Shown: positions 1 through 6,079, counted from the stretch's first letter. The stretch: 8,564 bases of DNA from Lachnospiraceae bacterium (GCA_024691065.1 JAILOA010000327.1:1-8564), one strand, 5' to 3'. The notes: a model not told the origin generated them from the letters alone. A program made the numbers and translations.

Positions 1-429
1 ACAACGATTGAAGAATTTTTGAAATTGGATGAGGAAATCCAATTGGATATAATTGATTTTATTAAGGATTTATCGGTTTATGAACATGTGAGGGTAGGGG
101 ATAAAAAGTTTCTTTTGGTCCATGCCGGTCTGGGAAATTATTCTCCTCACAAGAAAATGGATGAGTATTCGCTTTATGAATTGATATGGGAGAGGGCGAA
201 TTATCATGAAAAGTATTTTGATGATGTATTTGTCATAACAGGTCATACACCGACGCAGATTATTTATTCCAATCCAAAGCCGGGATATATTTTCAGAAAG
301 AATAATCATATAGCTATTGACTGTGGGGCTTGTTATCCGGGCGGAAGACTGGCGGCGCTTTGTCTGGATACAGGTGAAGAATTTTATACAGCCACAAATG
401 ATGAAGATGATGAAGAATATGAAGAGTAG
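1..429 (+). CDS. Metallophosphoesterase, Ser/Thr protein phosphatase-like, C-terminal part
   Basis: The frame is open at the left edge, so the gene begins upstream of the window; 143 codons remain before the TAG at 427. What remains is the C-terminal half of a calcineurin-like phosphoesterase of the bacterial PrpA/phage-lambda phosphatase type. The sequence shows the metal-ligand motifs FLLVHAGL (codons 38-45) and VITGHTPT (codons 77-84), then the typical end IAIDCGACYPGGRLAALCLDTG. The family's earlier motifs (GDxHG, GDxxDRG, GNHE) must lie upstream and cannot be checked. The family hydrolyses phosphoester bonds, often phospho-Ser/Thr, with two bound metal ions in the cytoplasm; the actual substrate is unknown. 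The protein ends in a very acidic tail (NDEDDEEYEE). A terminator follows 55 bp downstream, so this closes its transcription unit. The TTG at 19 is not taken as a start because the frame continues upstream. Confidence 0.88.
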   Translation, partial: TTIEEFLKLDEEIQLDIIDFIKDLSVYEHVRVGDKKFLLVHAGLGNYSPHKKMDEYSLYELIWERANYHEKYFDDVFVITGHTPTQIIYSNPKPGYIFRKNNHIAIDCGACYPGGRLAALCLDTGEEFYTATNDEDDEEYEE

Positions 430-431
430 AA

Positions 432-493
432 AACATTTTAATCAAGTATATAATGTGTTTTGCTCGAGGAAAATATAACATTTTAATCAGGTA
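432..493. repeat. 17-bp direct repeat pair around the phosphatase 3' end
   Basis: AACATTTTAATCAAGTA at 432-448 recurs as AACATTTTAATCAGGTA at 477-493, one mismatch, 45 bp apart. The second copy forms the left arm of the terminator at 485-532. The first copy has no matching right arm nearby. This may be a duplication of a terminator arm; no function can be assigned. Confidence 0.6.
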
Positions 494-540
494 CAAGGTA
501 CGGCCGGAAAGCTTAAAACTGTGTGCCTGATTTTTTGTTT
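485..540 (+). terminator. Rho-independent terminator after the phosphatase gene
   Basis: AATCAGGTAC (485-494) pairs with GTGCCTGATT (523-532) over 10 bp with one G-U wobble. The loop is 28 nt and contains the small palindrome CGGCCG. The right arm runs directly into TTTTTTGTTT (531-540). The stem followed by a U-tract 55 bp after the stop codon fits an intrinsic terminator. The long loop is somewhat unusual. Confidence 0.8.
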
Positions 541-589
541 TCTAAAAGAAATTAGAATAGAATAAAGGGTTTTATATAAGTGCAATATT

Positions 590-598
590 TGATATAAT
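590..598 (+). promoter_or_regulatory. Extended -10 promoter for the C69 peptidase gene
   Basis: TGATATAAT contains a perfect TATAAT (593-598) preceded by TG at 590-591, an extended -10 element. At 16-17 bp spacing the -35 position is only TTTTAT/TTTATA, which is weak, as extended -10 promoters allow. Transcription would begin near 605, giving a leader of about 60 nt with an AGGGG ribosome site at 651-655. Confidence 0.6.
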
Positions 599-664
599 AA
601 GCTACAGGAAGTGCTTGTAAAAAACAATTAAAAACACAATCTTATAGAAAAGGGGATAAATGAA

Positions 665-2497
665 ATGTTAAAATTTAACGATACATTTAAAAAAATTAAA
701 AAGGGATTTTGGCCAATACTTGCTTTGGTTATGTTTTTCGCGGTTCCGGCCGAGTCGCAAGCCTGTACATTGATTTATGCGGGTGCAAATAAAACCGAAG
801 ACGGAATTACCATATTCGGGCGCTCCGAGGATCATGATTCGGATTCACCAAAATTATTCCAAAAAGTTCCTGCCGGGGAGCATAAGACAGGTGAGAAATA
901 CGAAGGATGCTATGGATTTACCTGGGAATTTACTCATGACAGTTATGCTTATACTGCATTTTGCGATGATAATTCGATGGGATTTTGTCCTGACTGCGGA
1001 CAGGAGCATGAGCATACACCGTATCAGGCAGGGGGAACCAATGAAAAAGGGCTTACCGTAACGGCGACCGAAACATTATATGCAAATAAAAAGATAGAAA
1101 AAAGCGATCCATTTAAGGAAGATGGAATAGAAGAGGCTGAGATGTCAACGATTCTTCTAAGTGAGGCGTCGAATGCGCGCGAGGCTATGGAGCTTCTCGC
1201 ATCGATTTATGATGAGAGCGGTGCAAATAGCGGGGCGGGAGTACTTGTCGCTGATGCAAAAGAAGCATGGTACATTGAATGTATCTCGGGTACGCAGTAT
1301 GTGGCAGTAAAGCTAAATTCTTATATGCTTTTTATTAATCCGAATGTCTCTTCGATTGGCAGAATCGATCTCGATGATGATGATAATATTTATGTTTCGG
1401 ATGATTTGATAAAAAAGGCAGTTGAAGCAGGTTGTTTCGTAGGTGATAAAAAGAAAAATGTTATAGATTTTGCTGCTTCTTATGAAATGGATTATGATGA
1501 ATTCGGATCGGAAAGGCTCTCCATAGGATTAAAATACCTTAGCAAAAAAAATAAATACAGGGATAAGAAAGATAAAGTTGACCGTTCATTATTCTGTATT
1601 ACAAATATTAATTCAAGCGGAGATATCGTGGAGCCTTATACTAATTTAGAGTTGAAAGAGCGTTTGAATATTAAAAATGTAGTTCAATTTTTTAAGACTA
1701 AACCGATAAGTAATCCACGTAATATGGAGACTCATATATTCGAAATTAAGGATGAAAGCCTTACAGGTACGGTGGAGTGGGTGTCCATAGGTGAAGCAGA
1801 GTACAGCGTATTTGTCCCGCATTATCCTCTGCTTATAAATGATGTGTATAAAGCATATTCTAAGGGGTGCGGTCAGGCTGAGGTTTCTGAAATGGAGCCA
1901 AAGGAAGGCGCTTATCATCTGTCATTTGATTCGGAGGAATGGATGATTTATCCTGAGAATTGGCAGGATTCATATTATTGGACTTTCGAAGAACTTATGA
2001 TTCTTTCGGAAATGGATGAATACAAAGCAGAACATATAAAAGAAACATTTGACAGTTTGCAGAAAGAGATATATTCGGATTGGAAGACTAATAAGAAAGA
2101 TATTAAAGAATCCGTGAAGCAGTATTATGGTGATGAGTATGTAAATGTATCGGATTCCGGCGATGGGGATGAATCCGGAACCGGCGATGAATCGGAGGCT
2201 GAAACAAATTCAAGTGGTTCATCCCAGGCTATGGAAACTCCGGAAGAAATGGCAACCAAGCGTAGTGCATATATGGCAGAGAAAACCCACAATGCAGCAT
2301 TGGACTTACTGAAAGAGTATCATATACTTGATTCGGAAGGGAATGAAGCGACCGCTGATTCAAAAGATACAGAAAAAAGCAAGACCGATTCCAAAAAATC
2401 AGGAATAAGCTTATCAACTATTATGATTATTTTAGGAGCGGCCTGCGCAGTTGTATTGGTAGTGATAATTGCATATAAAAAGAAAAAGAAAAAATAA
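665..2497 (+). CDS. C69 family dipeptidase, secreted and membrane-anchored
   Basis: A 610-residue Ntn-hydrolase of the peptidase C69 (dipeptidase A-like) family. The ATG at 665 follows AGGGG with 9 nt spacing. Residues 1-33 form a signal peptide (lysine-rich N-terminus, hydrophobic stretch WPILALVMFFAVPA, then SQA). Cleavage after A33 would leave Cys34 as the new N-terminus, which is the catalytic nucleophile of this family. Supporting motifs are FGRSEDHD (51-58), GGTNEKG (123-129) followed by LTVTATET, and the block EASNAREAMELLA...GAGVLVADAKEAWYIE. A CPDC...HEH cluster (108-117) precedes the GGTNEKG motif. After the catalytic domain comes a Ser/Gly/Asp/Glu-rich linker (about 493-525), a helix, then a transmembrane segment (about 580-604) ending in six lysines. 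There is no LPXTG motif and no lipobox, so the C-terminal helix should hold the enzyme on the outer face of the membrane. The likely role is cleavage of small peptides outside the cell. The length exceeds the usual roughly 470 residues because of the linker and anchor. Confidence 0.9.
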   Translation: MLKFNDTFKKIKKGFWPILALVMFFAVPAESQACTLIYAGANKTEDGITIFGRSEDHDSDSPKLFQKVPAGEHKTGEKYEGCYGFTWEFTHDSYAYTAFCDDNSMGFCPDCGQEHEHTPYQAGGTNEKGLTVTATETLYANKKIEKSDPFKEDGIEEAEMSTILLSEASNAREAMELLASIYDESGANSGAGVLVADAKEAWYIECISGTQYVAVKLNSYMLFINPNVSSIGRIDLDDDDNIYVSDDLIKKAVEAGCFVGDKKKNVIDFAASYEMDYDEFGSERLSIGLKYLSKKNKYRDKKDKVDRSLFCITNINSSGDIVEPYTNLELKERLNIKNVVQFFKTKPISNPRNMETHIFEIKDESLTGTVEWVSIGEAEYSVFVPHYPLLINDVYKAYSKGCGQAEVSEMEPKEGAYHLSFDSEEWMIYPENWQDSYYWTFEELMILSEMDEYKAEHIKETFDSLQKEIYSDWKTNKKDIKESVKQYYGDEYVNVSDSGDGDESGTGDESEAETNSSGSSQAMETPEEMATKRSAYMAEKTHNAALDLLKEYHILDSEGNEATADSKDTEKSKTDSKKSGISLSTIMIILGAACAVVLVVIIAYKKKKKK

Positions 2498-2500
2498 TAA

Positions 2501-2695
2501 AATGTAGTTTAAAAATTGAATATAAAATTGTGATTGAAAAATGTATTCGTAAAAAATAGTTAAAAAATGGAAAAAAATATGATTGAAAATTGTATTCGAA
2601 AAAAATGTAGTTTAAAAATTGTATTCGAAAAAAATGTAGTTTAAAAATTGTAGTTAAAAAAATGAATAAAGTAGTCGAAAAAATACATTTATTAA
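2501..2695. repeat. AT-rich degenerate repeat tract, 29-bp period
   Basis: The stretch after the peptidase gene is built from variants of ATTGTATTCGAAAAAAATG and TAGTTTAAAA. The clearest part has GTATTCG at 2592 and again at 2621 with 29 bp of near-identical sequence in each unit, and a decayed third unit from 2650. The core AATGTAGTTTAAAAATTG recurs at 2501, 2604 and 2633. There are no unique spacers, so it is not a CRISPR array. No open frame or terminator hairpin is evident. It probably arose by slippage or repeated duplication. Confidence 0.7.
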
Positions 2696-2724
2696 TTGAG
2701 AAATTTACTATATTATGTTAGAAT
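2696..2724 (+). promoter_or_regulatory. Promoter of the guaA leader transcript
   Basis: TTGAGA (2696-2701) and TAGAAT (2719-2724) are separated by exactly 17 bp, with TG at 2716-2717 giving an extended -10. The predicted start near 2731 lies about 10 nt before the first helix of the structured leader at 2742. This supports the leader and guaA being one transcript, with an untranslated leader of about 300 nt. Confidence 0.65.
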
Positions 2725-2741
2725 TTTCATTAGGTTTTATG

Positions 2742-2922
2742 ATGATTTTCCGGGAATTCATGAATCTATGAATCAATGGTATGACCCGTAAAAGAACTCC
2801 CCAACTCGAAGTAATAAAGGCATAAGTTGGGGTACAGGGGATTTCAAGGCACTAAGCCCCTGCATTATTAGTAAGCAGAGAAGCGGACTTCGTATATCAG
2901 AGATAGCGAACCGGAAAATCAT
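2742..2922 (+). ncRNA. Candidate structured leader RNA upstream of guaA
   Basis: A perfect 12-bp closing helix, ATGATTTTCCGG (2742-2753) with CCGGAAAATCAT (2911-2922), encloses 157 nt. Inside are three hairpins: CCCCAACT/AGTTGGGG (2799-2806 with 2825-2832), CAGGGG/CCCCTG (2835-2840 with 2857-2862) and GAAG-CGGA-CTTC (2880-2891). The first two hairpins carry nearly the same loop motif just before their 3' arms: AAGGCATAAG and AAGGCACTAAG. This multi-branched layout resembles a riboswitch or other cis-regulatory RNA. It does not match the purine, SAM, TPP, lysine, glycine, T-box, c-di-GMP, THF or ZTP consensus as I know them. There is no U-tract after it, so if it regulates, translation or RNA stability is more likely than termination. 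A decayed mobile-element end is an alternative. Confidence 0.5.
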
Positions 2923-2935
2923 ATAACGGAATAAA

Positions 2936-3000
2936 CCGCACATCCCAAAATATGCATTAAGAAAAGAAAAATGTATCGTGCTTTATGCATTGGATTGCGG
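2936..3000 (+). promoter_or_regulatory. Possible hairpin just before the guaA ribosome site
   Basis: CCGCA (2936-2940) can pair with TGCGG (2996-3000), and within it ATGCAT (2952-2957) with ATGCAT (2985-2990). The loops are large and partly unpaired. It lies between the structured leader and the guaA Shine-Dalgarno sequence, where an expression switch could act. The pairing is short, so it is only suggestive. Confidence 0.25.
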
Positions 3001-3017
3001 GAAAAAGTATATTTATG

Positions 3018-3023
3018 AGGAGG
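3018..3023 (+). promoter_or_regulatory. Shine-Dalgarno site that sets the guaA start
   Basis: AGGAGG lies 6 nt before the ATG at 3030. An in-frame ATG at 2985 would add 15 residues (MHWIAGKSIFMRRTK) that do not resemble the family and has no ribosome site, so 3030 is chosen. Confidence 0.85.
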
Positions 3024-3029
3024 ACAAAA

Positions 3030-4043
3030 ATGTCAGATCAAAGAAGCGAATATTACGCAAACAGTGAAAATATCAGACCTGAATCAATGGCAAGAATCGA
3101 GACTAAGGAGCAGGCTGATAAGTTTATCGATGAACAGGTAGATGCATTAAGAAAACAGATAGGAGATGGCAAGGTACTTCTTGCACTATCAGGCGGAGTT
3201 GACTCATCAGTAGTTGCAGCACTTTTAATAAAAGCTGTAGGAAAGCAGTTAACCTGTATCCATGTAAATCACGGATTAATGAGAAAAGGCGAAAGCGAGA
3301 TGGTAATAGATGTATTTGAGAAGCAGCTAGGCGCAAACCTCATTTACATTGATGCCACAGACAGATTCCTGGATTTATTGGCAGGAGTAGCTGAACCTGA
3401 GCAAAAACGTAAAATAATCGGCGGTGAATTCATCAAAGTATTTGATGAAGAAGCAGCAAAAATAAGCGGAGTAGGATTCCTCGGACAAGGAACAATTTAT
3501 CCGGATATCCTGGAAAGCAAAGACGGAATAAAGGCACATCACAATGTAGGCGGCCTTCCCGAAGACGTAAAGCTCGAACTCGTAGAGCCATTAAAATTAC
3601 TCTTCAAGGACGAAGTAAGAGTAGTAGGATCCGCACTCGGACTTCCTGATGAAATGGTAAATCGCCAACCATTCCCAGGCCCTGGCCTCGGCGTAAGATG
3701 CACCGGAGCCATAACAAGAGACCGACTCGAAGCTCTCCGCGAATCAGACGCAATCCTCCGCGAAGAATTTAAAAATGCAGGACTCGACAAAAAGGTATGG
3801 CAGTATTTCACAGTAGTACCGGATTTAAAAGCAACCGGCGTAAAAGACGGAAAACGCGCTTTCGAATGGGTATGCATCATCCGCGCAGTCAACACAACCG
3901 ACGCAATGACCGCAACAATCGAACGCCTCGACTGGGAACTTCTGGAAAAAATATCATACCGCATCACCCACGAAGTAAAAGGAATCAACCGCTGCGTCTA
4001 CGACATAACCGCCAAACCAACCGGCACTATAGAATGGGAGTGA
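3030..4043 (+). CDS. guaA: GMP synthase, ATP-pyrophosphatase subunit without glutaminase domain
   Basis: A 337-residue protein that matches only the synthetase half of GMP synthase, which converts XMP to GMP with ATP and ammonia in purine synthesis. The PP-loop SGGVDSS is at 54-60. It is followed by LTCIHVNHGLMRKGE (74-88), EPEQKRKIIGGEFI (122-134), KAHHNVGGLPEDV (168-180), the XMP-site loop RQPFPGPGLGVR (212-223), and the dimerisation domain ending in KPTGTIEWE. Bacterial GuaA is usually about 510-540 residues, with an N-terminal class I glutaminase domain. Here that domain is absent, and the upstream 530 bp encode no remnant of it. The protein therefore resembles the archaeal GuaAb subunit. 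It would need free ammonia or a separate glutaminase subunit encoded elsewhere. Codon use shifts along the gene: arginine is AGA in the first part and CGC in the last third. The long structured leader suggests post-transcriptional control. Confidence 0.9.
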   Translation: MSDQRSEYYANSENIRPESMARIETKEQADKFIDEQVDALRKQIGDGKVLLALSGGVDSSVVAALLIKAVGKQLTCIHVNHGLMRKGESEMVIDVFEKQLGANLIYIDATDRFLDLLAGVAEPEQKRKIIGGEFIKVFDEEAAKISGVGFLGQGTIYPDILESKDGIKAHHNVGGLPEDVKLELVEPLKLLFKDEVRVVGSALGLPDEMVNRQPFPGPGLGVRCTGAITRDRLEALRESDAILREEFKNAGLDKKVWQYFTVVPDLKATGVKDGKRAFEWVCIIRAVNTTDAMTATIERLDWELLEKISYRITHEVKGINRCVYDITAKPTGTIEWE

Positions 4044-4126
4044 TAACGAGCCAAGTACAAGAGATAATAAAAAGAAGTTCCACCGCAACCAACAATATTT
4101 AACAACTCAAAGAGTAAATTTTAAAA

Positions 4127-4252
4127 AGAGATAAATATAAGCACCGCAACGCGGTGCTACATAAAAATAAGGGTCCTATCCCAAGCTCGCTTGAGGATAG
4201 GGCCTTGTTTTTATGAAGGCAAGCTGCGAAGCAGCTGCTTATATTTATCTCT
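4127..4252. repeat. Palindromic repeat element, complete copy (MITE-like)
   Basis: The ends are a perfect 17-bp inverted repeat: AGAGATAAATATAAGCA (4127-4143) and TGCTTATATTTATCTCT (4236-4252). Three hairpins lie inside: GCACCGC-AAC-GCGGTGC (4141-4157), a long imperfect stem at 4160-4181/4195-4215 with a secondary CAAGC/GCTTG tip, and AGCTGC-GAA-GCAGCT (4222-4236). The whole folds into a cloverleaf-like shape. No transposase gene is present and no certain target duplication is visible. It resembles a miniature non-autonomous element or an extragenic palindromic repeat family. Confidence 0.7.
4160..4215. terminator. Bidirectional terminator-like hairpin after guaA
   Basis: The arms 4160-4181 and 4195-4215 pair almost fully, with a GC-containing core CCTATCC/GGATAGG flanked by an A-run on the left and GTTTTTAT on the right. 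Read in either direction, the stem is followed by a T-rich tract, so it could stop transcription from guaA and from the opposite strand. It is part of the repeat element. Confidence 0.5.
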
Positions 4253-4295
4253 GTAAAACAAAGAAAAATACACATTTGAAATGTTGAAAAATAGA

Positions 4296-4318
4296 AGGCA
4301 GTTGCGAAGCAACTGCCT
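4296..4318. repeat. Perfect hairpin with GAA loop
   Basis: AGGCAGTTGC-GAA-GCAACTGCCT is a perfect 10-bp stem with a 3-nt loop. Its centre TGCGAAGCA is shared with the hairpins at 4225-4233 and 4490-4498 in the two repeat copies, so all three appear to be one palindrome family. Confidence 0.7.
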
Positions 4319-4339
4319 ATTATTATCACGAAGTATTTG

Positions 4340-4415
4340 GCGACAACAGACCTGAGGACGAAGCGAAGCGGAGTCCGAAGGGACTGTTGCCGCACCGCCT
4401 GAAGGCGGTTGTCGC
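4340..4415. repeat. Nested palindromes between the two repeat copies
   Basis: GCGACAAC (4340-4347) pairs perfectly with GTTGTCGC (4408-4415). Inside are CAACAG (4344-4349) with CTGTTG (4384-4389), AGTCC-GAAG-GGACT, and ACCGCC-TGAA-GGCGGT, so the segment has several competing folds. It sits where the left end of the second repeat copy should be. GC content is clearly higher than in the surroundings. Confidence 0.6.
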
Positions 4416-4560
4416 GCGGTGCTACATAAAAATAAGGGTCCTATCCCAAGTTTACTTGAGGATAGGGCCTTGTTTTTATGAAAGCAAGCTGCGAAGCAGC
4501 TGCTTATATTTATCTCTGTAAAATAATAAAAAATAAACCTTTGAAATATTGAAACATAAG
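4416..4560. repeat. Second copy of the palindromic repeat, left arm replaced
   Basis: From GCGGTGC at 4416 the sequence repeats 4151 onward at a constant offset of 265 bp. The first 108 bp show four substitutions, then weaker similarity runs to about 4560. The long hairpin lies at 4425-4446/4460-4480 and can also act as a terminator. Its tip changed from CAAGC-TC-GCTTG to CAAGT-TT-ACTTG, which keeps the pairing. The right terminal repeat is at 4501-4517, but the matching left end is missing. Confidence 0.75.
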
Positions 4561-4577
4561 AAAAAATATGATATATT
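4549..4577 (+). promoter_or_regulatory. Promoter for the DUF234 ATPase gene
   Basis: TTGAAA (4549-4554) and TATATT (4572-4577) are 17 bp apart. Transcription would start near 4584, giving a leader of about 70 nt. The surroundings are very AT-rich, so other -10-like matches exist. Confidence 0.45.
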
Positions 4578-4578
4578 T

Positions 4579-4626
4579 ATTCAAACGATTTTTATTAAAA
4601 ATGATTTGAATAAAAATGATTTGAAT
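4579..4626 (+). promoter_or_regulatory. Tandem/inverted repeat, possible operator
   Basis: AAAAATGATTTGAAT occurs twice in direct tandem (4597-4611 and 4612-4626). ATTCAAACGATTTTT at 4579-4593 is its inverted copy with two mismatches. The array covers the predicted transcription start and leader of the ATPase gene, a typical place for a repressor site. The binding protein is unknown. Confidence 0.45.
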
Positions 4627-4642
4627 GAAATTATTATATATT

Positions 4643-4648
4643 AAGGAG
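4643..4648 (+). promoter_or_regulatory. Ribosome site that sets the start of the DUF234 ATPase
   Basis: AAGGAG ends 6 nt before the ATG at 4655. In-frame ATGs at 4625 (upstream of this site) and 4649 (touching it) are poorly placed, and the family motif FIGRERE begins right after 4655. Confidence 0.75.
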
Positions 4649-4654
4649 ATGCTT

Positions 4655-6079
4655 ATGTTTATTGGAAGAGAGCGAGAACTTAAATCACTAGAGACAGTAT
4701 ATTCCAAGGATGGATTTGGAATGACTATCATATACGGTAGAAGAAGAGTTGGAAAATCAACTCTTATCACTGAGTTTATAAAGGACAAAAAATATATTTT
4801 TTATACTGCAACAAAAATAGGGGCAAAAAGAAATTTAGAACTATTTTCAAAACAGGTCTTAGATGTTTTGGATCCTGCATACAGCGACGCAACATTTTCA
4901 TCTATTGAAAATATATTGGATATTTTAACTCAAAAGATTGCAAGGACGGATGAAAAGATTATTATTGTAATAGATGAATTGCCATATTGGGCTGAAAAAG
5001 ATGAAGCACTTCTTTCTATTTTACAAAAATATATAGATACACAGTGGATTAATAAAAATATTATGCTGATTTTATGTGGTTCAGCGTTAAGTTTTATGGA
5101 GAAGAAAGTTCTTAGTGAAAAGAGCCCGGTTTTCGGAAGACGTGATGCACAGATAAAGTTAGAAGCATTTAATTACAGAGATTCTGCACTTTTTGTTCCG
5201 GACTATACACCTGAAGATAAAGCTATTTGTTATGGTGTAACAGGTGGAGTAGCAAAATATCTGTCTTTATTTGATCCATCCCAAAATCTAGATGATAATA
5301 TTAAGCGATTATTTTTTAATAATGATGGGTATCTTTTTGATGAGACAAAGAACCTGTTGACACAAGAATTTGCAGATGTAACACTTGTAAATAATATAAT
5401 AGAACAGGTTGCATCCGGAGAAAATACACTTAATAATATTGCATCTAAAGTAAAGGAAAAAGATAGTACAGTATTATACTCTTTAGAAAAACTTATGGAT
5501 GTTGGACTTATTGAAAAGAAAAAATGTATTACTGAAGAAAAGAATAAGAAAAAGACACAGTATGTACTTAAAGATCATATGTTTAAGTTTTGGTATAAGT
5601 TTATACCTAAGGCTATAAGCGTGATAGAAATGGGGCAGGGAGAAATCTATTACGAAAAAGTGGTAAAACCAAATCTCCATTCATACATGGGAAGTGTTTT
5701 TGAAGAAATGTGTAGATATTACACTTTGGAGCAAGGAATTCAAGGATTATTTGGTGCATTTTTGACTGAAACAGGAACCTGGTGGGGAGTTGAGCACATT
5801 AAAGATAAAAGTGGTAAATGGTATCAACAGCCAACAGATATTGATGTTGTCGGTATTTCTTCAATAGATAATAAAGCAGTAATTGGTGAATGTAAATTTA
5901 AAAATGAAAAAACAGATAAAAGTATATATGAAACTTTGATTAGTAAATCCGGACTAATTTCCGGAAAATACAATATAATAAAATATCTCTTATTTTCATT
6001 GAGTGGATTTACAGATTGGTATGATAAAATCGACAAAACAAATTTAGTTTTAATCACGGTTGATGATATGTTTAAATAA
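4655..6079 (+). CDS. P-loop ATPase with DUF234 C-terminal domain
   Basis: A 474-residue protein of the archaeal-type ATPase/DUF234 family, common in gut bacteria and archaea, whose biological role is not established. The N-terminus FIGRERELKSLE is the usual lead-in. Walker A is GRRRVGKST (28-36), Walker B is IIIVIDEL (102-109), and a sensor-like LILCGSALSFME is at 138-149. A winged-helix-like segment lies at about 245-300. The C-terminal DUF234 region begins at FWYKFIPKA (312-320). It contains TDIDVVG (394-400) and GECKF (411-415), so D397, E412 and K414 form a PD-(D/E)XK nuclease-type signature; whether it cuts DNA is not known. No signal peptide or membrane segment is seen, so it should be cytoplasmic. 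It has its own promoter and operator-like repeats and lies next to another P-loop ATPase. Cellular ATP-dependent switching or a defence or toxin role are possibilities, but not shown. Confidence 0.85.
   Translation: MFIGRERELKSLETVYSKDGFGMTIIYGRRRVGKSTLITEFIKDKKYIFYTATKIGAKRNLELFSKQVLDVLDPAYSDATFSSIENILDILTQKIARTDEKIIIVIDELPYWAEKDEALLSILQKYIDTQWINKNIMLILCGSALSFMEKKVLSEKSPVFGRRDAQIKLEAFNYRDSALFVPDYTPEDKAICYGVTGGVAKYLSLFDPSQNLDDNIKRLFFNNDGYLFDETKNLLTQEFADVTLVNNIIEQVASGENTLNNIASKVKEKDSTVLYSLEKLMDVGLIEKKKCITEEKNKKKTQYVLKDHMFKFWYKFIPKAISVIEMGQGEIYYEKVVKPNLHSYMGSVFEEMCRYYTLEQGIQGLFGAFLTETGTWWGVEHIKDKSGKWYQQPTDIDVVGISSIDNKAVIGECKFKNEKTDKSIYETLISKSGLISGKYNIIKYLLFSLSGFTDWYDKIDKTNLVLITVDDMFK

Noticed and set aside
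755..770. Lipoprotein signal for the C69 peptidase because of Cys34
   Set aside because: The residues before Cys are E-S-Q-A, lacking the hydrophobic -3 residue of a lipobox, and Cys34 is better explained as the Ntn nucleophile.
2380..2497. Sortase (LPXTG) anchor at the peptidase C-terminus
   Set aside because: A hydrophobic helix and a basic tail are present, but no LPXTG-like motif precedes them.
2592..2650. CRISPR-like 29-bp repeats
   Set aside because: Units abut each other, are AT homopolymer-rich and have no spacers.
2742..2800. Purine riboswitch upstream of guaA, suggested by CCGTAAA at 2786
   Set aside because: The J2/3 element (TTTCTACC-like), the L2 partner and the TATAAT/GACTA core are missing, and the surrounding pairing differs from the three-way junction of that class.
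3539..3988. 149-codon open frame on the minus strand inside guaA
   Set aside because: It is fully antisense to a well-conserved GMP synthase domain, Ser/Arg-rich, has no ribosome site, and is explained by the codon bias of the gene above it.
3797..4102. 101-codon + strand frame overlapping the guaA 3' end
   Set aside because: It is out of frame with guaA, its Arg/Asn-rich composition reflects shifted CGC/AAC codons, and it resembles no known protein.
4099..4395. 98-codon minus-strand frame across the repeat island
   Set aside because: It reads through hairpin repeats and has no recognisable domain or ribosome site, so it is taken as chance.
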